A stretch of DNA of 64,000 nucleotides from contig NC_134016.1 of assembly GCF_040712315.1 (NCBI RefSeq), forward strand, positions 25,182,390-25,246,389. The letters run 5' to 3'. The notes beneath the pieces were generated by a model. That model made no database searches. It was not told the DNA's origin and saw only the letters and a program-made list of their open reading frames with translations. Every line of letters starts with the position of its first letter. Within the stretch, counting starts at the first letter, position 1. Made by a program: the position numbers and the translations under genes. Source of the DNA: Castanea sativa (lineage: Eukaryota > Streptophyta > Magnoliopsida > Fagales > Fagaceae). This document shows, in pieces, positions 35,931 to 48,821 of this stretch.

Positions 35931-36185
35931 GATTTTTGCTATGGTATTGTACTGCCATAACGTTGCTGCAATATTCTGCCATAGAATTCTGCCACAATAC
36001 TGTCCTGCCATAATGTTGCTGCAATATTCTGCCATAGAATTCTGCTACAGTACTGTCTTGCCGTAACGTTGCTGCCATATTCTGTCATAGAATTTTGCTA
36101 CATTACTATCCTGTTGCAATGTTGCTGCAATATTCTGCCGTAGAATTTCGCAACACCATTTTGCTGTAATGTTGTCGTGATACTC
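35931..36185. repeat. 53-54 bp tandem repeat array
   Basis: GTTGCTGCAATATTCTGCC and ATAGAATTCTGC recur about four to five times with a 53-54 bp period, starting near 35964, 36018, 36071 and 36124. Confidence 0.85.
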
Positions 36186-36345
36186 CACCATAGGATTTCA
36201 CTATGGTACTGCTGTGATGTTTTGGAAACTTTCTTGAGAGTATAGCTTGGAAGATTTAAGAACATCTGCATGTCTTGCTTTGGTAAGGACTTGGAAACAT
36301 GTTTGCAAGGGAGAAATATCTCATTCTCCCCATCTTGATCCCAAC

Positions 36346-36363
36346 TCCCCAGTGGAGTCGCCA
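36346..36363 (-). other. Primer-binding site of the Tat-like element
   Basis: On the - strand TGGCGACTCCACTGGGGA lies seven bases after the 5' LTR end. TGG pairs with the CCA end of a tRNA. From memory it matches the tRNA-Arg type used by Tat-lineage elements; the tRNA identity is not verified here. Confidence 0.7.
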
Positions 36364-36370
36364 ATTTAAA

Positions 36371-38640
36371 TGTGTGGGCCTTTTTTGCAAATATTGGGTT
36401 GGGTCGCCTGCTGCTACACTAGGCCCCAAAGTTTTCTGGATTAGGGAGTTGGGACCAGTCCAATAGCAACCCTCCTTGGTCCGACTTGTGCGCAAACAAT
36501 GAGTCCAAGCCCAAAGGAAGACGTTGCAAAGTGGGCTTATTCCTTGTTTCTGCCGTAGAAGGAATTTTTCTCCAATTTCCGCCGCAGGTCTAACTTTTCT
36601 GCTGTATGGTAAGATTGTCTGCGGCGCAATAAAACTGTTTGCTGTGTAGTTAAGCTGTCTGCTGTAAAATTAAGCTGTCTGTCGTGCAGTTAAGCTTTCT
36701 ACTGTGTTAATAAAGCATTATGTTGTGCTAATAAAGCTACCTATTGTAAATAACTACTCTTCATTTTCTGCAAAAATACTTTTCTACTTCCTACACATAA
36801 ACAAATTTAAAACCCAAGAAAAATACCAATCGAGCAAACGTTAGGTTACTTGGGTTAGCATATTCTCAAATATATACATACGTATATTCCTAAATATACT
36901 TATACGTATATACAGAATGTGAGAAACAAAATATGTGTATATATATATATATATATATTTATGGCAGGATAATGGGTTAGAAGTAAAACACGTAACAACA
37001 AATAAAGAAGAAAGCTTCAGCAGGAAGGGTAGAGATAACATGGTAAATACAATAAAAAGGGTGCTACAGCAGAATAATTAGTTCAGCAAGTAAAAATACC
37101 ACAGCAGGACAACTGATGCGGCAGACATGATAAAAAACGTGCTACAGCATGATAACTAAATACAACAGATATAAGTTTTAATGAGTGAAATCAAATATAT
37201 TTGTGATCAAAATCAGATATTGAGTCTTCCCATAGAATAAGTAAACCAAGAAGAAACCCAAACCCCAAATTGAACAATCTTGTTATAGGCTCCTGCCATA
37301 AGCTTTTGCCATTAAAGTTGTGCATTTTGGAGAATAGGCCTAAATGGCTACTAGCTATCATTTTTTTGGAGACTTCAAAGAGTGGGTTTACTAAGAGGGA
37401 GGGAAAAGATGGTCTATTGATGCATGCCTCTATTCCTGCCGCGTTTTCTCTCTTCTTTTTACCACTTTCTTTCTTTCTCTCTGTTTTTTTTTTTTTTACT
37501 TTTAGTTTTCTTTCTACTTTCTTGCCGTAGGTTGTTTTTCTCACTTGGGTCTTTTCCCTTAGGTGCTTCTTCTCTTGGGTTCCCTTCCCATTGGGTCTCC
37601 CGTCGCCCTTACCTCTGGGTTCCCCTGTGCTTACTGCCTTCCCGTTCCTCTCCTCTTTCTCATCCATGGCTACCTCCTTTTATAGTGAACAAATTCAATG
37701 GGATTTCTCCCTTTTACCCCTAGGGCTTCACCAATTGTTTTTGGTTCGTTGTGGGCATCCATTCAAGACTACCCACTGACCCATTGGTTGCCCCTGCCAT
37801 TGCTTAGTTTGTTTGCTGCACCATTACTCATTTCACGACAAAATTCCCTTTTGTTTGTTCTTGCTGTACACCTCTACCTCTTGGGCTATCTCACTACCTA
37901 GCTCTATGACATGCATCAGATGGTCCCAACCATCTATTACTTCTTTTGTGTAAGATACCATCCTAGTAAGGTATACTCCCAAAAGAAGTTATGGTAGGAA
38001 ACCAAATATAGACCCCCTTTTCCCCCCACCACCAAACCATGCCCTCTGAATGTCCTTGACCGTGGGCCCACCTCCCTTGTATTGGCTGGGTTCAAGTTGG
38101 TGGTGCCCCGACCTTTCTGTGCTTACTCCTTTGTCTTCTTTCGTTCCCACGTCATTCCTACCGTAGCAAATTGGTTCTGTTTCTTCCTGTTGCCTGTTTT
38201 TTGTCTTATTTCTTCATGCGTTCCTGTTGCATTTGTCATTTTCTTTGGTTTGACTTTTCTTTCCTTCACGTGATTCCTGCTACTGACACTTTCTGCCGTG
38301 CCTCATTTCTTTTCACCGTGCTTCTCCATATTAGTTTTCACGCCTATCTTCTTCATCCAAAAGGATTTGGGCCTTTGTGGGCCAAATAATGTTTATTGAA
38401 TCAAAAGGGTATTGGGCTCAATTTATCTTCATCTGCCGAAACCATTCTGCTAGAAAACTATATTCTGCGGCAGAGCTGTATTCTGCGGCAAATTCGTATT
38501 TTACTGTAGATCGCTACTTCTTTCTTCAGACCTTGCTTTTCATTGGGCTTTCCTCCTATGGGCTTTTGCATCTTGCAACTTATTGGGTTTTCTTCCTCAT
38601 AGGCTTTTGGGTATGGATTTGCAAAAAATGGGCATCAACA
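36371..38640 (-). repeat. Right LTR (5' LTR of the element), 2270 bp
   Basis: Intact counterpart of the left LTR, without the CACTA insertion. It preserves the empty site (GTTACTTGGGTTAGC) near 36850. Confidence 0.9.
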
Positions 38641-39179
38641 ATGGTTAATATTGATAATCTATTGTGTAAAATATGGTTTACAAAAATTAAAGTCTCAAAA
38701 TTTTTTTTTTCCAAACAGTTTATGATTTTCAATTAATTTTAATTTCTAAATTAATCTAATATTTTTTGTGACATTTTTTAAGGTAAGAAAAGTCGTTCAC
38801 AACTTTTTTTAAAAATTTTTTTTTAAACCACTTATTATCATAAAATCATAGTTTTAAAAACCGGACCGGACCGGCCGGTCCGACCGGTTCAACCGGGAAC
38901 CGGCCTCAAATCCGGTCCGATTATGACGTAAAACCGAAAATATTATTAAAAACAGTAAATAGTTCTGACCGGCCGGTTCAACCTTAAAAACCGGAAAACC
39001 GGCCGATCGAACCGGGAACCGGTTATTTGGCAAAACTCTGCCGTTTTGTCCTAAAAAATTAAACCTAATCCTAAGTTCCTAAATCCTAACCTATCAGATT
39101 CATTCAGCTCTCTGCCTCTTTCACAGTCTCACTTCTCTTCAGTCGCCTCCAGCCTTCATTCCTCAAGCTCTCACGCCTT

Positions 39180-39600
39180 CACCGCTCAGCGCCTCGCCCT
39201 CGCCCCAGCCCCTCGCTCAACCCTTCGCACGCGCCCCACCAGCCCCTCGCTCAGCCCTTCGCGCGGCGCGCCCCAGCCCCTCGCGCGCGCGCGCACACCC
39301 CAGCCCTCTGCCCCCTCGCGCTTGCCCTCTCTCAGCCCCTCGCGCGCGCCCCAGCCCCAGCCTCCCAGCCCCAGCCTCTCGCGATCCTCGCGCACACCCA
39401 AGCTCCTCGCGCGCGCCCGCGCGCCCGGCCCCCCTCGCCCCCTCGCGCGCGCCCCAGCCCCTCGACCTCTCGCGCGCGCCCACAGCCCCAGCCCCTTGCG
39501 ACCCTCGCGCCCCTCACACACGCCCCAGCCCCTCACGCGCACAAGCCCCAGCCCTAGCCCCAGCCCCTCGCCCCAGCCCCTCGCCACACCCACGATCACT
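39180..39600. repeat. C-rich, CpG-dense low-complexity tract in the hAT 5' region
   Basis: About 420 bp of CCAGCCCCTCGC and CGCGCGC words, in sharp contrast to the AT-rich surroundings. Long frames exist on both strands only because stop codons are rare in this composition. It lies upstream of the transposase, where a promoter or 5' UTR would be. Confidence 0.85.
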
Positions 39601-40097
39601 CTCTCTACCTCCACACTCTCTGCCTCCACATATAGTTAAAAATGGGTATGGTAACTATGGTTCGGTTTCTTTTTTGCCTTTGTATTTTCATTTCAATTTC
39701 CCTTTCTTTCTTTTCATTTTTCTTTTCTTTTTACACTTAAATTTCTCATTTCCATGCTTCAATTCTTGTTTGCAGGAGAAATTTATGGTTGTGATCGTGG
39801 ACTCTGAAGTGTTTTTTTTCAATTCTTGTTTGCTGGGTTTTTTTTTCCTCTAAAGTGTTGCTCTCTGTTTCTCTGCTTGGTTCATCAGGTAACATTCTTT
39901 CCTTTTGATTTTTCTTTTGATCATGTTGTGGATTCTCTGTATGGTGTGGATTTGTTGTGGATTTAATTTACAGTGATTATTGATTGTGAAATATTTTTTA
40001 TAGAGAATTATACATGTATGTCACTATGTTGATTGTTGTGTTGATGAATTTATTTGTTGGTAAAATAGTTGCTGCAAGTCTGAAATCGTTGAGTGAA

Positions 40098-42885
40098 ATG
40101 GAGTCTGCCTCTGTACCATCTAATGAACATGCTTCTACAACCGGGTCTAATGCTAATTCTTCATCTGTGAGAGCGAAATGTGATCCTGCATGGGATCATG
40201 TGACTGAAGAGTTGAAAGACGGAAAAAGTAGCTATAGATGTATACATTGTGGGAAAAGTTATAAAGGAGGGGGCATTAATAGGATGAAAAGACATCTAGC
40301 TGGAATTAAAGGTGATGTGGCTGCATGTATGGGTGTACCTTATGATGTTAGGTTTCAAATGGTTGAGAATTTGAAGGAAATTGCTAAATCTAAAGAACAA
40401 ACAAAAAAAGATCAAGAAGCATCTAATTATTCGCCATTAGAGGACTCACCAGAATTTGAAGATGTTCAAGAAATTACTCCTAGAGGTAGGGGGTTAAGTA
40501 GGGGAAATAGAAGTGGTGGTCCTAGTAATTTTCCATTAAGATCTTATCTTGGCAAGAGAAAGGTTGGTGATATTGGTAATTACTTCGCTCCTAGAACAAC
40601 ACCGGGAGCTCAACCTTCTATTAGAAGTGTTCTTGCTGGCAAAGAAAAGAAATTGAGGGTTGATATGGCTGTAGCAAGATGGATGTATGATGCTTGCATT
40701 CCAATTAATGCTGTGAATTCTAGTTATTATCAACCTATGCTCAATGCTGTAGCTTCTTATGGTCCTAGATATAGAGGCCCAAATTATCATGCCCTTCGAG
40801 TGCCTTTGGTGTGAGAAGGAAAACCAGAACTCCAATTGATTGTTGATTCTTATCGTTCATATTGGGCGTACCTTGGTTGTACAATAATGGGCGATGGGTG
40901 GAGCGATACTAGGCATAGAACATTGATTAATTTCCTTGTTTATTGTCCTAAAGGAATTGTTTTTATACGTTCGTTGATGCTTCCGACTTGGTTAAGGATG
41001 CTATTAATTTGAGTAACTTGTTTGATGAAATTGTTAATTGCGTTGGTCCTGCAAAATATAGTACATTTGGTTACGGCAATCTTGCAAATTATGTAGCTGC
41101 TGGAAGAATTTTGTGTGGAAAATATAGGAACATTAGTTGGTCACCTTGTGCAGCACATTGCCTAAACTTAATTTTTAAGGAGATTGGGAAGATGGATCTT
41201 GTAGCTAAACTTGCAAAGCGTGCATCCAAGATCACAGTGTTCATCTATAATCATGTGGCTTTGCAAGCTTGGTTGAGGACTAGAAAAAATTGGACGGAAA
41301 TTGTGCGTCCAGGGCCAACTAGGTTTGCTACACTTTCATTGCCTTAGGGAGTCTTAAGGAACATAAGCATGACTTACAAGCATTGGTGACTAGCAAATTT
41401 TATGTTGAATCAAGATATGCAAAAGATAAGAAAGCAAAGGCAGTGGTGAAAATCATTCTTGATAATCAATTTTGGAATGGTTGTCATGTAATTGTGCATA
41501 TTATGTCACCATTGATTCGTTTATTACGCATTGTTGATTCTGATGAAAAACCAGCTATGGGTTATGTATATGATGGCATGTATAGAGTGATTGATGGAAT
41601 CAAAAAAAATTTTAAGGACAAGAAGAGACTATGGGAGCCTTATGTTAATATTATCAAGGATCGTTGGGATAATCAATTCTATAGAGATATTCATCTTCGC
41701 TTATTGGTTGAATCCTGCATTCCAATATGACTCATCTACTCTTAATAAGAGGCTAGAGACACAATCTGCTGTGACAGATGTGATTGAATCAAAAGTTTCA
41801 GTTGGCCGATTGAAGTTAGTGGAGGAATTAAGGCTATTTCGAGAGCGTGAACAAACTTTTGGAACCCAACTTACTCAAGAATCAGCCAAGACATCTCAGC
41901 CGGGTAAGATATCATTTACTTTAGTTAATTATGTTTTAAAGATTATAGCTCTTTTTTATATTTTTGGGATAAGTATGTTTATTGATTCATTGTATCTTTG
42001 TTTTGTGTTGTAAATGGAACTTAGATGAGTGGTGGAAGTTGTTTGGATCTTGTGCTCCAACCTTACAAAAGTTTGCAATTCGGATCCTTAGCCAAACAGC
42101 TGCCTCTTCGGGATGTGAGCGGAATTGGAGTGCTTTTGAACAAATACATAGCAAAAGAAGAAATAGATTGGAGCATCAACGACTTAATGATCTTGTGTAT
42201 GTTCATTATAACTACCGATTGAAAGAAAGGTATATATTATATAATCTTTTTTAATTAACGTTGTTATGGGAAAATATGAGTGATTCACTAATTTGGTTGA
42301 GTTGGTTCTTTGTGATTGTGAAATATAAGTGATTTGGTTATCAATTATTCATTATGTTCATTTTGTGATATAGAGTCAAAAGGAAGAAGTTCAATTTTGA
42401 TCCTATTGATTATGCAAGTATCGATAAAACTGAATTTTGGGTAGTGGAAGATGAGGAACCTCCATTTCTGGATCATGAGGAGATAGAGAATGCATTATAT
42501 GAAGAGGGAGCTCATCCAATCGAAGAAGGGTCTTCTAGTCATGTACAAAGAGGTTAGCTTATAACAATTCTTTGCCTAATTGCATATTTTAATTAGACTA
42601 TTTATGATTTATGATAAATGATTATTAGAATCGTTATTTCATTTATTGTTCTTTGGTTTTGGAATTTGTATAGATATGGATAATGAAGTGATTGAGGATG
42701 ATGATGACATCAATTTGGAATCATTTGGTGATGAAGATGATGCTCCTCCCGGATTTAGAGATAAAAATCATCCTATTCCTATTGAAGATGAAGAAAATGA
42801 GGATGAGGATGATGATAATGATGCTAGTGGTGGAGCATTTGGTTTACATGATGATATTGATTTCAATTTTCTTCATAACAAATGA
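40098..42885 (+). pseudogene. hAT transposase (BED finger, DUF659, hAT dimerisation), broken
   Basis: The likely start is ATG 40098 (MESASVPSNEHAS). A BED zinc finger follows: CDPAWDHVTEELKDGK, CIHCGKSYKGGG and RMKRHLAGIKGDVAAC. Then comes the catalytic-core (DUF659-type) region: GCTIMGDGWSDTRHRTLINF and WSPCAAHCLNLIFKEIGKMD. The C-terminal dimerisation part is SGCERNWSAFEQIHSKRRNR and HQRLNDLVYVHYN, followed by acidic tail exons to TAA at 42885. Damage: an in-frame TGA at 40812, a one-base loss near 40973, two compensating indels near 41055-41080, a loss near 41325 and another near 41700. Introns lie near 41910-42020 and 42230-42375, with a last one before 42672. No active transposase is expected; the ends may still be mobile in trans. 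Confidence 0.9.
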
Positions 42886-43264
42886 TGCTTTACTTTTCAA
42901 ACTTATTAGTTATTTGTTTGAAACTTTAAAACTTATTTGCTATTTGGATGTAATGAACTTATTTGTTATTTGCTATTTGGATGTAAATATAATGACTAAG
43001 GAACTTATTTATTTGGTTTTGTTGATAGTTTATTATGTTAAGCATGATTTTTTTGTAATGTTTTATGTTAAATTCTTTAAAAAATGTTATATACTTCTTT
43101 AAAAAATTTATTAATTATTTATATAATTTAAATAAATAATAATTAAATTATTTATGACGTCACCAGTTCGACCATCGGTCCAACCTCGGTCCGACCTTAA
43201 AACCGGTAATTAGCTGCTTTTCCGGTTCGTTCACCGTACCGGTTTTTAAAACCATGCATAAAAT

Positions 43265-44725
43265 TCTGAGAAATGCTGTAAGTACTACAAATTGTACTAT
43301 GTAAAGCATACAAAATTCTGAAGATATTTTGGTCATTAAAGATGTTTGGGATATTTTTATCATTCAGGGGTTCCTACTACCTAGTCTTTTAAGCTAAAAA
43401 TAACTATTTAATGCCCATATATGGAGTAAAACATTTCAAAACTAAAAAAGAATGGTTTTATTTTTGCCAACAAAAAATGATTTTGATTTAACCAAATTTT
43501 ACTGTCATCCAGACCTTTACAATGAGAAATTTTTTTCCAAAAATATGTTTTATGTCAAAACAAACAAGGCCTTAGAGGCCAAAAGACAAGTTTTACCTAA
43601 TATTAGGTTTTCAAGCCACATCTCAACCATGGAGGAAGTTTAAAAGAAACTAAATATCATGCAAGGTGCTTGCATTGAATGTGGGATTACTTATTATAAA
43701 TTTCCAACCGCTGGGCCTGGAAATGAATTTGAATTTTTCATGAGCATTCATTATAGTGGTTTATTAAATGGAAAAGTAGACAAAACATCTGTGTGGTTTT
43801 CCAATAAAACAAAGAACCCTATTGAGATTTTGAGTACAGCACTTAACTTTCATGTGATTTTTTTTTAATGTATAAACCGTTAATTGTGTAACAATTCACC
43901 CATATAAGTTTTGAATACCTTTCATCCATTGGAGGGTTTGAATGTGACACCAAAATCCCTTATAATACTATTTTATGTTGAGATAACATGGGCATGAGTC
44001 ATTACATGAACAACTTAACGTTTATTTGCACAGATATTACCACGGGGGATTAAGTCAAGGAAGACAATACCAAATCAATGCTCGGACTTACTAGGAATAT
44101 ATATCATATCGACTATTAAATTGGTATTGGTATCCTCTTCAAAATGTATCAAATAAAATATTGGGCTGTACCAGTTGTGCTGGGAGATTTCAAGTTTTTG
44201 CCAAGTACAATAATTTTTTAAAAAATATATTAAAATTTGATAATTTTGTTAAAAAACATGTTATTTATGCAAATATATTGGTTTAATGTAATTGGGCTAA
44301 TATTATGGCTTATAAAATATGTAAATTTAAAAGGACAAAGTTTAACTACAAAATTGGTTGTAACATAAAACCACAATCTTACTCAATAAAATAAAAATTA
44401 TTATATATTTTGAAAATCCAACTGTTAAATTGTATGCTCTTTCTGCTTTTAATACATATGTCAAATTTTATGTCAATCGGATATTATCTACTATATGATC
44501 TATTAATTACTTATATTTTATGCATAATTTTAAACTACAAAAACTTGCAATTTAAGTAATTAATTGACGACATAGCTATTAATCTTTAATTTTTTAGAAA
44601 GATATAGAGTAAGGTTATAGCCTTAAACTATGACCAATTTTGTAGCTAAACTTTTTGCAATTTAAAATTTTATGTTAATAAACATAAAAATTAATAAATT
44701 TATACTTATATAAATAAATACTAAA

Positions 44726-44783
<58 letters not shown>

Positions 44784-45590
44784 CAATAATCTTGAAACAA
44801 TACATTGGGATTAACCTGTTACAAAATATTTTATTCCCTAGCCAAACTAAAATGTTCTCAAGTACGAAATTGAATCCCTTGCATTAAGTGTTACTAGGAG
44901 CTTTCATGTTTATTAAAAATGGTTGGCTAAAGACATTTGGTTGAAACTTGGGACACATGTAAAATGAAGGTTATAGTTTTTAAGGGTTGAATATTTGAAT
45001 GGCATGAGAAAAAGTTGTATCTTTTTTTATATTATTGGGACAAGTTGAAAATTTCAACTTATTTATAATTTCAGTTTATTTTTGTATTATTCATGGGTCC
45101 TACTGTGCTTTTTGGTACTATTTATAAGTCTCATTGTATTATTCAACTAACTTTTACTTTTATCTACGATACTTTCAACAACAAAAATCTCAGTTTCAGC
45201 TAAATAAACTGTTCTCAAACGAACACAATAAATGTCATTTGTCACTTAACATGCAAGTAATGAATGATGCTTATCAAGAAGTTAAAACTACATTCTTAAC
45301 CTGCGAAGAAATTATTGGCTAGAAATTAGTTCCTCTTCTTTCTATGACTTGAGGAGAACTACTCATAGAAATTTGGTTGTATACTTAACGTATACCAGCT
45401 TTAAGAAGCATTTTGATACAAGATATCTTATCATGAATAATACATTACAATATATATTAGTGGAATCTAGAATAGATCAAATATTTATAAGAATTAAATT
45501 TTAAAAGTTGGCGTGCTCTAAAGATGATATAATATGGAACCATTGGGTTGCTCGATTTCAATTTTTGCACATAAATTAATATTTTTATCA
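43265..45590. other. AT-rich intergenic stretch
   Basis: No domain found. A 69-codon frame at 43659-43868 matches nothing known and is probably chance. Confidence 0.45.
44738..44778. repeat. (AT)n microsatellite
   Basis: About 40 bp of AT repeat. Confidence 0.95.
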
Positions 45591-45749
45591 CACGGCCTCA
45601 GGGACGGACTCAAGGTTTTAATTAAGCTAGCGGAGACCAGAATATAAAGGGAAAAAAAAAACTTTAAATAGACATCCATATTTTATTAAAAAATAATTTT
45701 TTTAATACTAGACTGGCTGTGATTTTTTTTTTTGTTGTTGAAATTTAAG

Positions 45750-46250
45750 CATTCATAGTAGTGGTGCTAAAAATTTTAGATTTTAGCATCTCAAAAAGCT
45801 ATTTTATCTATTTTACGGCCCTACTTTACAATACACCCAATATCAAATGTTATATTTTTTCATTAGTTCTTTTAAAATAATATAAACTACTCATTAAAAT
45901 AATATAGGAAAAGAGAGAATTTGAGTTTTTTAATTGAAGGAAGAGATTTAATCTTAATAAAATATTGTATTTATTTTTAACAACTTGCTACAGTCAACTG
46001 GTATTTAGTTTCTCCAATAACGCATGATTTTTTGGTGATAAAATAGTTTTTTTCCTGCTAAAATACAATCACCATTGTGAATGTATTTATTTTTTTTAAT
46101 TAAGTTTTTAGGTTGGATAGTAGCTATTTATACCAGTTTACTATAGTTGCAAAAAATTTAGCTTTAGTTTCTCCAATAACACATGATTTTTTGGTTCTTT
46201 GGTGGTAAAATAGTTTTTTTCCTGCTAAAATACAATCACCATTGTGAATG
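45750..46250. mobile_element. MITE-like element with internal duplication
   Basis: The left end CATTCATAGTAGTGGTGCTA resembles the inverse of CACCATTGTGAATG, which occurs twice (ending 46083 and 46250) because a ~167-bp stretch (CTCCAATAAC to GTGAATG) is duplicated. It resembles the candidate at 9696-10107 on the opposite strand. Confidence 0.45.
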
Positions 46251-46379
46251 TTTTTATTGCTTTTGTTAAGTTTTTAGATTGGTTAGTTGCTATTTGGGTG
46301 AGGCTAGTTACGCTTATTGAGGAGAAAAGGGGTCTGAGGTTTTGAAAGGGGGCCAACTATAAAAATGAAATATATAATA

Positions 46380-48664
46380 TGTCAAGACCCAAATCCATGA
46401 AACATGAATTTAGATGCATGACTAACTTGCTAACCTTACCTAGCTCAATAAAAATAATTTATCTAAACATAGTTCCATAAATCTCCAAATAAACAATGTT
46501 ACTGATAAATCTCTTACAATAATTAAAATCCACAATTTATAATAATCTCCAAAATACTGTGAAGTCTAAAGCGGAAATATAAAAATAACTAATAATCTTT
46601 TCAAAACTCCACAAATTGGAAACAATCTCCACTATATAAAACGTGAATTACCAAAATAAAGGTAACTAAAATTCTATGAGTCTTCAAGTAATACTGAAGT
46701 CGCCTACAGCTTCCACGCTCTACCTTGCACCTTACAAAGCGATCCAAGGGTTCTAATTCCCAACTACACTTTAATATGAAAATATTAATTGATGGGGTGA
46801 GCCACACATCTAGTAAGTAATTATACAGAATACACAACAGAATAGAGTCAAGCAAAGCACGAGTTTGATTTCACAATTTCACTCAAAATATCCAATATAG
46901 TTTTCAAAACATGTAAAGAATCACTTAATACACATATAATCAAATCTTAAAGTCTTTTGGAAATACATACAAATAATTGATCGTATACGTGTCACATATA
47001 CACATCACATATTCTCACATACAATCCTATGAGCGGATACCAACATCTAACCCCTGCTGGTGAGGGATCAACACATATTCTCACATACAATCTTGTGAGT
47101 GGATTTACACATATATCTGATCAATTCTAAAAACACTCATTTTGAGTCACATATCACAAACAATAAAGTTTATACAACATATAATAATTTTCTCACTATT
47201 AACAATTGTTCCAACAATAAAGACATATTGAATATCACAATATCAAATTGAAACATAAATCAGAAGATGCTTGACTCTCCTAGGGAACGAATAGGAACTG
47301 AAGAGTTTATATAAATATTTTTACAATTCTTGAGTAAGTTTGAAAATCCAGTTTGCTAAAAGGAACGTCTTAAATACCGTTTAAAAAAACAAGAATATGA
47401 CTTCGAAATCACTTGGTTTGAAACAATTTTAAAGAACAAGAATCTTTTTAGAATACTTACTTTGAAACTCAAGTATTTTCGGAAAATAGTTTAGTTTAAA
47501 AACTATCTTTTAAATGGGATTTGGACATTCAAAACGTTATTTAAAATTTGAAATTTCTTTTAAAACATTTTTTAAAAGCTAATTAAAATTTCTCTTTCAA
47601 TAGTGTAGAAATGCTTTTTGATAAAATTTTAAAACGTAAGCTAACAAAAAAATATAACTTTTGAAAACCTTTAAATTCTAAGAACCTAAAGAACAAAACT
47701 TGTGCATATTATGCATAATTACTTACCGCATTTGAATCACTCTGAAAGTCCAGCCAAAATAATATCCAACGAGCCTCAAGACACTCTTAAATAGGACCTA
47801 TAATCAATCATGAAAATATACTCAATATTCTTTACAACCATAAAGCTTATAGAACTATACAACTAACTCACTATGATTATACTTTGTTGAACTTATTAAT
47901 AACAACAATGTAAGGAATCTTTGCCTAAAATGTTTCCTTGAATTTATCAAACCTTAGAGGCAGTAACCAATATATTGTAAACTTAGGATTTGATATATGC
48001 CCCTACAAAAGTAAACCCTTATACATTATTTAAGCTTTAAAATCTTGATTTTTTCTCTAGAATACAAGTTGCAGTAACCTTAGGATTTAATATATGTAGA
48101 TATATAAAACCCAAAGAAACGTAAAAGCCTATTTCAACTCTAATATATAACCTCAAGGCATAGCATAATCACAAAGAAAGGGTCCTAGAGGCATTGTTTT
48201 GGCCGAAAACTTTGACTTCTTCTATATCCGACGGAAGACTTAAACCAAAATATTGATTCTTGAAATCCCATGGCTCAATCTAGAATTATTTATAAATCCT
48301 AATGAACAATCTAACATCTAATGTGGATACCCAGCGGCAAATCTAAACATTAGAATATAAATTTTAGGATCAAAATCAAATTTCTAAATAACCTTATAAA
48401 CTTTTAATTTTTTGTTCCTAATTGTGAGAAATCTTACCTTGAACAATCTGATTGTCTCTTCAATTGTATGTGCTCTAACTCCAAGGAAAACACCTCTTAG
48501 CCTCTTAGATAAAACCCTGACTATCTCTTCCTCTACCCTGTAGTTTGTATTATAAGATGTGGGCTTAGTGGATAGTGGGCTGCAGTAATAATTAAAAGAA
48601 AACCTATAGCCCATCAATTATATTTTAAAGAAAACTCTTAAATAAAATTATGTGGGGTATTACA
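46380..48664. mobile_element. Solo LTR, 2285 bp, TSD TAATA
   Basis: It starts TGTCAAGACCC and ends GGGGTATTACA, with TAATA on both sides (46375-46379 and 48665-48669). No coding sequence. The ends resemble LTRs of chromovirus-type Ty3/gypsy elements, but the family is not proven. It sits inside the hAT-type element. Confidence 0.88.
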
Positions 48665-48821
48665 TAATAAGTAAAAAAATAAAATAAAAATTGGACCTAG
48701 GAGGGGCCTGGGCCCTCACTTGGGTCCGTCCCTGCATGGCCTTCTATTGTGTTACATTAGTGATCGTGTCATCATTTTATTTCCATCCTTATAATACATA
48801 TATGTATACACACACACACAA

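Larger units (their letters stand above)
22451..38640 (-). mobile_element. Tat-like Ty3/gypsy LTR retrotransposon, 16.2 kb, TSD ATGGT
   Basis: Both LTRs start TGTGTGGGCC and end GGGCATCAACA on the + strand. The whole is flanked by ATGGT at 22446-22450 and 38641-38645. The element runs on the - strand: right LTR, primer-binding site at 36363-36346, degraded pol remnant at 31.9-31.3 kb, a tandem-repeat 3' region, a purine tract at 28466-28476, left LTR. The additional archaeal-type RNase H and the primer site point to the Tat lineage. No intact gag, protease, RT or integrase can be read, so it was probably moved in trans. Confidence 0.88.
38847..43256 (+). mobile_element. hAT DNA transposon, 4.4 kb, 8-bp TSD CATAAAAT
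   Basis: The left end CATAGTTTTAAAAACCGG matches the inverse of the right end CCGGTTTTTAAAACCATG with one mismatch. CATAAAAT flanks both sides (38839-38846 and 43257-43264). Just inside the left end are many CCGG and ACCGG motifs. Inside is a hAT transposase pseudogene. Confidence 0.93.
45599..48734. mobile_element. Non-autonomous hAT-type element, split by a solo LTR
   Basis: The left end CAGGGACGGACTCAAG matches the inverse of the right end CTTGGGTCCGTCCCTG with one mismatch. Flanks are CACGGCCT (45591-45598) and CATGGCCT (48735-48742), an 8-bp duplication with one change. Without the LTR the element is about 850 bp and has no transposase. Confidence 0.85.

Noticed and set aside
39186..39639. 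Long frames on both strands in the C-rich tract
   Set aside because: Arg/Gly/Ala or Pro/Ser low-complexity products in all frames, caused by composition; no domain.
43659..43868. 69-codon frame MQGACIECGITYYKF...
   Set aside because: No domain, no homology I recognise, and AT-rich surroundings without splice structure.
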